Shown piece after piece: positions 1 through 5,566 of a stretch of 5,566 nt of DNA (positions within the stretch are counted from its first letter, which is position 1; the number at the start of each line of letters is the position of its first letter). The stretch is from Planctomycetota bacterium (GTDB lineage Bacteria; Planctomycetota; Planctomycetia; Planctomycetales; Planctomycetaceae). The stretch covers positions 1 to 5,566 of the forward strand of contig JAPLOC010000302.1 of assembly GCA_026692825.1 (NCBI GenBank). Reading direction: 5' to 3'. The position numbers and the translations under genes were made by a program. Below the pieces are notes generated by a model. It was not told the DNA's origin and searched no databases. It saw nothing but the letters and a program-made list of their open reading frames with translations.

Positions 1-653
1 GCGGAGAGGTCCTCGTCGTCCAGGCGCACGTCAAGGGCTGCGACCGCATCAGTGAGATGGGACGCCTTGGTGATGCCGACGATGGGCGCCACCACTGTCG
101 GCTTGGCCAGGACCCAGGCCAGCGCCACATGCGCCATCACCCAGAATTGCCACGGGACTTCCTCGGGCTTCTGGCTCGCGTTAGACGCCCCGATCCGATT
201 CAGGATCAGCACACTCGCGGTGGACAGCCCCGCGATCAGAAACAGCCATCCCAGCGCCTTCTGGGGCGTGAACTTCTCAGAGATCCAGCCGCCGAGGTAG
301 TTACCAATCGAAATACCGGCCAGCACGATGCCGATGACCGACGTCCAGGTGTAGAGCGAACTCCCCAAGTAGGGCGCGATCAATCGCGATGCGCACAGTT
401 CCACCACCATGATGCAGATGCTGGAACAGAAAACGACCAGATTGCAGCCGATCAGGGCCCAGAAGTCCGACCGCTTCGATCGCTGACGGTCGGATTGGGA
501 CCGGACTTCGGACGTGGGGGAAGGGACATCGGCGGCCATGGCTCGCAACTCCGCGTCGGTGAATTTGTCGGTCGCCTGGGACCGGTTCGCCTGGGAGATG
601 GCGTATTGATCCTCAGGGGGAATTGGGGGATTGGCCGGCTGAGAGTCAGACAC
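1..653 (-). CDS. Chimeric partial ORF: spermidine-synthase-like membrane N-terminus joined to aldo/keto reductase C-terminus
   Basis: An open frame runs from GTG 653 off the left edge (217 codons visible). Residues 1-60 are polar and Pro/Gln/Ser-rich. Residues 64-173 match the membrane part of fused MFS/spermidine synthase-like proteins: a first hydrophobic helix (64-84) followed by VELCASRLIAPYLG, then LYTWTSVIGIVLAGISIGNYLGG (helix 2, in pieces 100-122), helix 3 (133-151), and the start of helix 4 at PWQFWVM (167-173). From about A174 the text becomes aldo/keto reductase: HVALAWVLAKP, then APIVGITKASHL and AVAALDVRLDDEDL, the last helices of that barrel. No catalytic part of either enzyme is present: neither the aminopropyltransferase domain nor the Tyr/Lys/His/Asp barrel centre. 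The start is uncertain: GTG 653 gives a natural-looking MSDSQP N-terminus but has no Shine-Dalgarno; ATG 539 (residue 39) has GGAG nine bases upstream. A functional product is doubtful. Confidence 0.8.
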   Translation of the reverse strand, partial: MSDSQPANPPIPPEDQYAISQANRSQATDKFTDAELRAMAADVPSPTSEVRSQSDRQRSKRSDFWALIGCNLVVFCSSICIMVVELCASRLIAPYLGSSLYTWTSVIGIVLAGISIGNYLGGWISEKFTPQKALGWLFLIAGLSTASVLILNRIGASNASQKPEEVPWQFWVMAHVALAWVLAKPTVVAPIVGITKASHLTDAVAALDVRLDDEDLS

Positions 654-701
654 GATGGAACACCGCTGGATTGGACCAGTTCGGACGCGGGAATTCGGGC
701 C

Positions 702-731
702 ACTATAGCCGTGCGAGCCGTTGGGTGCCAT
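702..731 (-). promoter_or_regulatory. Candidate sigma-70-type promoter for the minus-strand gene
   Basis: On the minus strand, TATAGT (707-702, five of six matches to TATAAT) lies 18 bases downstream of ATGGCA (731-726, four of six matches to TTGACA). The predicted start of transcription is near 695, about 40 bases before GTG 653, which fits that start codon better than ATG 539. This is a consensus match only; planctomycete promoters are poorly characterised. Confidence 0.3.
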
Positions 732-843
732 TTCAGCGGTCACAACGGCGATGGTTTGTGCGAATTGATGGCTCCGACATGCCTGGCAATCCTTGTTGTC
801 AGGATGGCGCGGAGTTACAACCACTGAACTCGACTCCGCGCGG

Positions 844-859
844 CCCTAAAACCCTAAAA
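844..859. repeat. Perfect tandem 8-mer (CCCTAAAA x2) upstream of the esterase gene
   Basis: CCCTAAAA occurs twice back to back, ending 84 bases before the esterase start. It is an A-rich island in a GC-rich intergenic region. It could be a protein-binding direct repeat or lie in the 5' leader; two copies of an 8-mer may also be chance. Confidence 0.45.
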
Positions 860-932
860 GAGGTGTCGCCGCAACCGGTCTCCCTGTCGCTTTTTCCACC
901 GTGGTGTGTCTACGACACTTCACCCGCAACCT

Positions 933-936
933 GGAG
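933..936 (+). promoter_or_regulatory. Ribosome binding site deciding the esterase start
   Basis: GGAG ends seven bases before ATG 944. It settles the start, because the same frame stays open upstream to 623 and another ATG lies at 953. The choice is supported by the signal peptide that begins directly at residue 1 of this start. Confidence 0.7.
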
Positions 937-943
937 AACTCCC

Positions 944-2383
944 ATGACTGCCATGAACCGCGGCGCGCTCCTGCTGTTCGTCGTCACATCGATCGGCTGG
1001 ATTCATCACTTACCGGGTGTTGTCCTGGCACAGGAGAACTCTCTCCCGGCCGTTGTGACGTTCACGACGGCGGAAGACCATAAAGACATGCTGCGGCAAT
1101 TGGGGATCCAGCGACTGCGCCCCGGATACAGCGGCAACGAGAAGGATCCGAATCACGCGAATTACGACGAAGCACTCGCGAATCCGTATCCGGAGCTTCC
1201 CGCGCTGTTGACCTGCGAGGATGGAACCGTCGTCGCCACGAAGGCAGAGTGGCTGGCGAAGCGCCGGCCGGAAATCGTCGAGTTGTTTGAAAAGGAAATT
1301 GTCGGACGTATCCCGGCAGATACGCCGAAAGTGACGTGGAATGTCCTCGATGAATCCGAAGGAAAGGTCGGCGAAGTCTTGATGATTGAGACGACGCTGG
1401 AAGGAGTGGTGGACAACTCCCGCTGTCCGACGATCGACGTCAAGATTCAGTTGAAGGTAGGGCGTCCGAAGGGGGTGGAGAAACCGGTCCCGACACTGAT
1501 GATGTTCAGCTTCTTCGGATGGAGCCGGCCGGGAGCCACCACGAATCGGCCCGCGTTCCGGTTTCCCGGGCCGACGCCGCAGGAGATTCTGGCGAAAGCG
1601 GGCTGGGGGTATGCGATTCTGATTCCGAACAGCATTCAGGCCGACAACGGCGCGGGACTGACCCGCGGCATTATCGGCTTGACAAACCAGGGTCAGCCTC
1701 GAAAACCCGAAGACTGGGGGGCCTTGCGTGCCTGGGGTTGGGGGGCCTCGCGGGCGCTCGATTACCTTGAAACGAATCCCGCGTTCGACTCGAAACACGT
1801 GGGGATCGAAGGAGTCTCGCGCTACGGTAAAGCGGCGCTTGTGACGATGGCGTTTGATGAGCGGTTCGCGGCCGCCCTGGTCGCCTCATCTGGTGAAGGT
1901 GGAGCCAAGCTCCATCGCCGGCATTTTGGTGAAGCGGTCGAGAATCTCACCGGGTCCGGAGAGTATCACTGGATGGCTGGTAACTTTCTGAAGTATGGAG
2001 CGGCGGAAGCCGACTTCGGCAGCAAGAACGCAGGAGACATTCCGGTCGACGCGCATCAATTGATCGCTCTGTGCGCCCCGCGCCCGACGTTCATCAGCTA
2101 TGGAATTCCCGAAAAAGGGGACGCCAAATGGCTCGATCAGCAGGGGAGTTATATGGCCACGGTGGCGGCTCAACCGGCGTATCGGCTGTTTGGCGCGACG
2201 ACTCTGGGGGTGTCCGACGACTATCACACCGAAAAAATGCCGGCGGTGAACACCGGGCTGCTGGACGGTGTTCTCGCCTGGCGGCAGCATGACGGCGGAC
2301 ACACCAGTGGTCCCAATCTGCCGCACTTCGTGGAATGGGCGAATCAACGGTTCGCCGCCACGCAGCCAGAGGCAAAGCCATAA
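944..2383 (+). CDS. Secreted CE15-family glucuronoyl esterase-like alpha/beta hydrolase
   Basis: A 479-residue protein. Residues 1-29 form a Sec signal peptide (N-terminal Arg6, hydrophobic LLLFVV core, likely cleavage after VLA-29). The mature N-terminus carries the typical bacterial CE15 stretch NYDEALANPYPELP followed by KRRPEIVELFEKEIVGRIP. The nucleophile elbow is GVSRYGK with Ser292 (Arg293 after it, which in the family helps form the oxyanion hole), and the catalytic His is His453 in DGGHTSGPN. CE15 enzymes hydrolyse the ester between 4-O-methyl-glucuronic acid of xylan and lignin alcohols, or related glucuronate esters, outside the cytoplasm. The usual acidic residue in the segment after strand 6 (Glu in the ESGxGG form) is Ser315 here, in ASSGEGG; Glu318 or Asp393 (KGDAKW) may serve instead. 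No carbohydrate-binding module or membrane anchor is visible. Length fits a single-domain family member. It stands alone, with no xylanase or sugar transporter in view, so the natural substrate cannot be inferred. Confidence 0.92.
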   Translation: MTAMNRGALLLFVVTSIGWIHHLPGVVLAQENSLPAVVTFTTAEDHKDMLRQLGIQRLRPGYSGNEKDPNHANYDEALANPYPELPALLTCEDGTVVATKAEWLAKRRPEIVELFEKEIVGRIPADTPKVTWNVLDESEGKVGEVLMIETTLEGVVDNSRCPTIDVKIQLKVGRPKGVEKPVPTLMMFSFFGWSRPGATTNRPAFRFPGPTPQEILAKAGWGYAILIPNSIQADNGAGLTRGIIGLTNQGQPRKPEDWGALRAWGWGASRALDYLETNPAFDSKHVGIEGVSRYGKAALVTMAFDERFAAALVASSGEGGAKLHRRHFGEAVENLTGSGEYHWMAGNFLKYGAAEADFGSKNAGDIPVDAHQLIALCAPRPTFISYGIPEKGDAKWLDQQGSYMATVAAQPAYRLFGATTLGVSDDYHTEKMPAVNTGLLDGVLAWRQHDGGHTSGPNLPHFVEWANQRFAATQPEAKP

Positions 2384-2529
2384 CGACACTGACCCACGCC
2401 ACGACAATCGAACCGAAGCGCTCCCATGCATCGCTCCGTTCTTTTTGGAATCAAAAAAATCGAAAGGTGTCGTGGGAATTTTCAACTTTCCATTGCACTC
2501 GCGCGCCGGCTGCCGTAGCGTAAGTGCGT

Positions 2530-2576
2530 CTGGGGACTTTCGTCCCAGTCTCCTCCCGCGGTTTTAGTCCGCGCGG
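2530..2576. repeat. Two adjacent inverted repeats, REP-like, between esterase and dcd
   Basis: The first stem is CTGGGGAC (2530-2537) with GTCCCAG (2542-2548), a TTTC loop and one bulged G; read on the minus strand its loop is GAAA. The second is CGCGG (2557-2561) with CCGCG (2569-2573) around a seven-base loop TTTTAGT. The two lie eight bases apart, immediately upstream of the dcd start. Paired short GC-rich palindromes with a TTTxGTC-type centre in an intergenic gap resemble REP/RAYT-type dispersed elements. A leader structure or a weak terminator of the esterase transcript is the alternative; no T-run follows either stem. Confidence 0.45.
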
Positions 2577-2613
2577 CATCACGATTCCCCTTTCTCGCAT
2601 CGCGCAGCGCTCC

Positions 2614-3183
2614 ATGATTCTCACCGGCAGCGAGATCAAGGCCCAGCTCGGGAACAACATCGTGATCGATCCGTTCCACGAGAGCCAACTGAACCCGAAC
2701 AGCTACAACCTGCGGCTGCACAACGAGCTGTTGGTGTATGAAGAGATCGTACTCGACATGCGTCGGCCGAACCGGTACCGCCGTTATACGATTCCGGAAG
2801 AAGGGCTGGTTCTGAGTCCGAACCAGCTCTACCTCGGTCGCACTGTCGAGCGGACCGAGACGTACAACCTCGTCCCGATGCTGGAGGGAAGGTCGTCGGT
2901 GGGCAGGCTGGGGCTGTTCGTCCACATCACCGCGGGGTTTGGCGATGTCGGTTTTCGGGGCTACTGGACACTGGAAATGTTCGCCGTCCAGCCGATTCGC
3001 GTGTATCCCGGCGTTCCCATCGCTCAGATCTTTTATCACACCATCGAGGGGAGCATCACTGAGTACGACGGAGGGAAATACCAGAACAATCGGGATATTC
3101 AGCCGAGCCTTTTGTTCAAGGATTTCGAGGAGCATAAAGATCCGCAGATGCGGTTGAGTTTCGGGCAGGAAATGTCGCGGTAG
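2614..3183 (+). CDS. dcd: dCTP deaminase, probably bifunctional dCTP deaminase/dUTPase type
   Basis: A 189-residue cytoplasmic protein, the normal length for this trimeric family. It starts MILTGSEI, as many family members do. The active-site block is EGRSSVGRLGLFVH (91-104), with Arg93, Ser94 and Arg98 matching the substrate-binding Arg/Ser/Arg of E. coli Dcd, followed by TAGFGDVGFRG (106-116) and the general-base Glu121 in WTLEMF. The C-terminal KYQNNRDIQPS (155-165) corresponds to the flexible tail that closes over the nucleotide. The enzyme converts dCTP to dUTP, or directly to dUMP in bifunctional members, feeding thymidylate synthesis. The TAGFxDxGF text resembles the bifunctional enzymes of Mycobacterium tuberculosis and Bacillus halodurans rather than TAHRIDPGW of E. 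coli, so direct dUMP formation is my inference. There is no Shine-Dalgarno before ATG 2614. An in-frame GTG at 2524 would add 30 residues encoded by the palindromes and is unlikely. It lies 230 bases after the esterase, so it probably has its own promoter. Confidence 0.93.
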   Translation: MILTGSEIKAQLGNNIVIDPFHESQLNPNSYNLRLHNELLVYEEIVLDMRRPNRYRRYTIPEEGLVLSPNQLYLGRTVERTETYNLVPMLEGRSSVGRLGLFVHITAGFGDVGFRGYWTLEMFAVQPIRVYPGVPIAQIFYHTIEGSITEYDGGKYQNNRDIQPSLLFKDFEEHKDPQMRLSFGQEMSR

Positions 3184-3298
3184 TCGCTGGATCCCTTGCT
3201 CCCGCTCTGGCCCGCTATTAGTGTGAAGGGGACTGAAACTCGGGTGTCGGCCGTCAATCGAGCCGTCGCCGATCGACTGGATCTCGTGAAACTGCGCC

Positions 3299-5566
3299 AT
3301 GGCTCCCCCCGTTCCCAAAACCACACCCGCCAAACCGGAGGGGGTCGCGCCTGCCGCCGCCAAGAGTTCCAGCGGGGCCGAGGCGATGCTGCCTGCGGAG
3401 CTGGGCGAGTTTGGACCTCGCGATGAGCGGTTGTCGGCCAGCGACTTGACGAAGTTGTCGCTGTTTCGGACGGAAGAGTTTGAGAAAGACAAGAATATCC
3501 CGAATTTCACGAAGTTTTCGGGAACGAGCGTGTTGCGGCGCTATGCGGCAGGCGACGTCATTTGCCGACAGGGGGACGCCGGGGCGAGCGCGTTTTCGAT
3601 TCTGACCACCGAAGATGTATTGGCACTTCGGGAGCATCAGCTCGCGGAACTTCAGGCGGCCCCCGGCGAAGACAAAGCGGGGAATCAGGATCGAAAGCTC
3701 CCGGACTTTCGAGAAGAGACTCCTGAACAACGGATCGAAGCGCTGACGAGCGAGATCGCCGCGTTCAAACAACGTATCGCGAGTTTCCCGGCTCCTGGCC
3801 CCGAACTCGATCGCGCGCGGGCCGCAGCGACCGTCCTGCTCACGCCGAATCTGGAAACTCCCCAAAAGAAAAAGTCGGGGATCGCGGGCTTCTTCAGTTC
3901 GTTGTTTGGCGGTGGGAGTTCGGCGGTGCCGGTCTCCGCTCCCAAGTCGATCGCGATCGACGCGCCGGTCGGGCTGCAGAGCAAGAACCAGTTCCGGGCG
4001 ACACTGCACGAAGGGCAGTTGTTTGGGGAGATGAGCTGTCTGAACCGCTCGCCACGATCCGCGACGGTGATCGCCGACCGCGACTGCTACATGCTCGAGT
4101 TTCTGCGCAACGTACTCGACATGCTGCACAAGGATCCGCTGTACAAGGCCCGCATCGACGCAGACTACCGCAAGCGGGTTTTGGAAACCGACGTTCGACG
4201 ACTCCAGTATTTTGGCGAGGCGTTCGATCGTCTGGACGAACAGGAGTTCCTCGAAATCCAGAAGCGGATTGAACTGGTCGAGTTTCCCGCTGGCTCCGTC
4301 GTGATGGAAGAGGGGGCCGAGTCGGACGCCGTCTACATCATTCGCAGCGGATTGGCGAAAATCATCAAGAATGGTGGTTACACGCTGCATGGCAAGGATT
4401 TCGACGACGGGCGCTGGTCCAGTCTGATCGGGGAACTGGCGGCGGTCGAGTCGGCGGACAATCCCCTGGCGTCGGCGCTTTGGCAGGCGCTCCCGGCGGC
4501 GGTGAAAGGCTTGTTGAAACCAGACGCCGGTCGCGACCCGGCTGTTCGTGAACAGATTCTCGGCGCGCTCAATGGATTGATTCATCAGGGGCAATCGCTG
4601 GCTCTGAAGGTCAAGGTTGACACGAAAACGGCGAAGACGCTGGATGAATTGCTGGAGTTGATCGAAAACGCGCAGGTCACCGAGTCGTTCGCACCGTTCC
4701 CGCAGGCGATCGACAGTTGGTCGGAGTATGAGGGGCGGGTGTTCGGCCGGGGGTTGCTCGAAGTTCTCTGTCCGCGCGGGATCCCGGCGCGACTCGACCT
4801 TTACGGCCCCCCGGTAATTCTGAATTACCTGGGACGTGGAGAAGTCCTGGGAGAAATGGGGTTGCTGACGAATCAACCCCGGGGAGCGACGGTGGTCGCG
4901 TACGACCATCCCGATGGTTACAACCAGCGCGTTCCAGATTCGCGGATGGGAGCGGTTCCGTCTCGGATCGAATTGATCAAGATTGGGCGTGACCTGTTCA
5001 ACGAGCTGCTCGGCAAGTTTCCCGAGCTGCGGGAGCGTCTGAATGTGATCGCGACGGAGCGTGCGGGAATGAACCAGTCGCTGGCTGCCCCGACAGCCGG
5101 TGTCGGGGGTGCCCGGGGAATGCTGGGAGACGATTTCGAGCGACTGGGACTCGTCCAGGGCCAGCGGTTGATGTTGATCGACCTCGATCGCTGCACTCGC
5201 TGCGGTGCCTGTGTCGAAGCGTGCGTTGAGTCGCACAACGACGGGTTCAGTCGGCTGTACCTCGACGGCATGCGGTTCGACAAATACCTGATTCCGCTGA
5301 CCTGCCGCAGTTGCCTGGATCCGGTCTGCATGATTGGGTGTCCGGTCGGGTCGATTCAGCGCGGTTCAAATCTACAAATCAAAATTGAGAATTGGTGCAT
5401 TGGATGCGCGATGTGCGCGGACCAATGTCCCTACGGATCGATTCAGCTCAACCCGATCGAGAAGATCGAATTGTCAACCGAACAGCAGCGCGCGTTACCC
5501 GCCGGTGTGAACCTGAAGCAGGTCGAGTCGCGAGCAGTGGTATGCGATTTGTGCAGCTCAACCGCC
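3299..5566 (+). CDS. Double cyclic-nucleotide-binding domain / multi-[4Fe-4S] ferredoxin fusion protein (C-terminus beyond window)
   Basis: 756 codons are visible and the frame is open at the right edge. Residues 1-60 are Pro/Ala-rich with no signal or Tat motif, so it is probably cytoplasmic. The first CRP-type domain (about 68-300) shows RRYAAGDVICRQGD (80-93) and the phosphate-binding cassette FGEMSCLNRSPRSATV (242-257), separated by an insertion (about 103-230) containing KKK 190-192 and a Gly-rich stretch. The second (about 305-585) shows EFPAGSVVMEEG (328-339) and LGEMGLLTNQPRGATV (517-532), also split, by about 365-490. Both cassettes keep the Gly-Glu and Arg that hold the cyclic nucleotide in CRP. 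No helix-turn-helix follows; instead come Cys632/635/638/642 (CxxCxxCxxxC), Cys669/672/677/681 (CxxCx4CxxxCP), Cys700/703/706/710 (CxxCxxCxxxCP) and Cys749/752, cut by the edge. That order is the four-cluster ferredoxin layout of DmsB/NrfC-type subunits. A ligand-controlled electron carrier is my inference; the redox partner is unknown. No Shine-Dalgarno precedes ATG 3299. Confidence 0.92.
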   Translation, partial: MAPPVPKTTPAKPEGVAPAAAKSSSGAEAMLPAELGEFGPRDERLSASDLTKLSLFRTEEFEKDKNIPNFTKFSGTSVLRRYAAGDVICRQGDAGASAFSILTTEDVLALREHQLAELQAAPGEDKAGNQDRKLPDFREETPEQRIEALTSEIAAFKQRIASFPAPGPELDRARAAATVLLTPNLETPQKKKSGIAGFFSSLFGGGSSAVPVSAPKSIAIDAPVGLQSKNQFRATLHEGQLFGEMSCLNRSPRSATVIADRDCYMLEFLRNVLDMLHKDPLYKARIDADYRKRVLETDVRRLQYFGEAFDRLDEQEFLEIQKRIELVEFPAGSVVMEEGAESDAVYIIRSGLAKIIKNGGYTLHGKDFDDGRWSSLIGELAAVESADNPLASALWQALPAAVKGLLKPDAGRDPAVREQILGALNGLIHQGQSLALKVKVDTKTAKTLDELLELIENAQVTESFAPFPQAIDSWSEYEGRVFGRGLLEVLCPRGIPARLDLYGPPVILNYLGRGEVLGEMGLLTNQPRGATVVAYDHPDGYNQRVPDSRMGAVPSRIELIKIGRDLFNELLGKFPELRERLNVIATERAGMNQSLAAPTAGVGGARGMLGDDFERLGLVQGQRLMLIDLDRCTRCGACVEACVESHNDGFSRLYLDGMRFDKYLIPLTCRSCLDPVCMIGCPVGSIQRGSNLQIKIENWCIGCAMCADQCPYGSIQLNPIEKIELSTEQQRALPAGVNLKQVESRAVVCDLCSSTA

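Noticed and set aside
794..822. Possible plus-strand promoter TTGTTG-17-TACAAC before the esterase
   Set aside because: Only three and four of six consensus matches, and the most conserved final T of the -10 box is missing.
57..827. 256-codon open frame on the plus strand at the left end
   Set aside because: Arg/Gly/His-rich translation without family resemblance; it overlaps the minus-strand region with clear membrane and aldo/keto reductase text.
623..943. Extension of the esterase frame upstream of ATG 944
   Set aside because: The upstream residues match nothing, and the ribosome binding site and signal peptide both point to 944.
1010..1798. 262-codon minus-strand open frame opposite the esterase (also 1886-2485)
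   Set aside because: Low-complexity, Arg-rich antisense shadows of a clear CE15 gene.
2442..2459. Possible terminator after the esterase (TTTTT...AAAAAAA)
   Set aside because: Only five A-T pairs around a six-base loop and no GC stem; too weak to call.
2524..2613. GTG start adding 30 residues to the dCTP deaminase
   Set aside because: It would translate the two palindromes; family members begin at the MIL-type N-terminus encoded at 2614.
2482..3510. 342-codon open frame on the minus strand opposite dcd
   Set aside because: No recognisable domain, and it lies opposite an unambiguous dCTP deaminase.
3254..5236. 660-codon open frame on the minus strand opposite the sensor/ferredoxin gene
   Set aside because: Arg/Gln/Pro-rich translation with no recognisable domain; the plus strand carries clear CNBD and Cys motifs across the same span. 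It is a GC-rich antisense shadow.
3299..5566. Reading the sensor protein as a Crp/Fnr transcription factor
   Set aside because: No helix-turn-helix follows either sensor domain; the C-terminal part is a polyferredoxin.
1..5566. CRISPR arrays, tRNA or rRNA genes, transposases
   Set aside because: No regularly spaced repeats, no tRNA-like cloverleaf or rRNA text, and no transposase motif was seen on either strand.

Overview
The window reads as a stretch of chromosome or metagenome contig from a GC-rich, Gram-negative-type heterotroph, most likely a planctomycete (Planctomycetota). The basis is the combination of a secreted CE15-type glucuronoyl esterase, a membrane-bound spermidine-synthase-like protein, genes often lacking a Shine-Dalgarno sequence, and a large cyclic-nucleotide-binding/polyferredoxin protein of a kind I associate with that phylum. 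This assignment is an inference from protein resemblance, not from a marker gene. Both window ends cut through coding sequence.

Layout. (1) 1-653, minus strand: a coding region running off the left edge. Its first ~173 residues are the N-terminal membrane part of a spermidine-synthase-like ('fused MFS/spermidine synthase') protein. The remainder, in the same uninterrupted frame, is the C-terminal end of an aldo/keto reductase. This is a chimera, either an assembly artefact or a genuine rearrangement, with its junction near 120-145. (2) 654-943: divergent intergenic region with a plausible minus-strand promoter, a perfect tandem 8-mer, and the ribosome binding site of the next gene. (3) 944-2383, plus: exported CE15-family carbohydrate esterase. 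(4) 2384-2613: intergenic, with two adjacent inverted repeats resembling a REP-like element. (5) 2614-3183, plus: dCTP deaminase, probably of the bifunctional dCTP deaminase/dUTPase type. (6) 3184-3298: short gap in which I recognise nothing. (7) 3299-5566, plus, running off the right edge: a 756-residue partial protein with two cyclic-nucleotide-binding domains, each interrupted by a long insertion, followed by a multi-cluster [4Fe-4S] ferredoxin module of the DmsB/NrfC arrangement.

The genes do not form an obvious single pathway. The esterase would cleave ester links of glucuronic acid in plant or algal polymers outside the cytoplasm; the deaminase supplies dUMP/dUTP for thymidylate synthesis; the last gene looks like an electron-transfer protein whose activity or partner choice could be controlled by a nucleotide ligand. 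The three plus-strand genes are separated by 115-230 bases and are probably not tightly co-transcribed. The two most noteworthy items are the chimeric reading frame at the left edge and the ligand-sensor/polyferredoxin fusion at the right edge.
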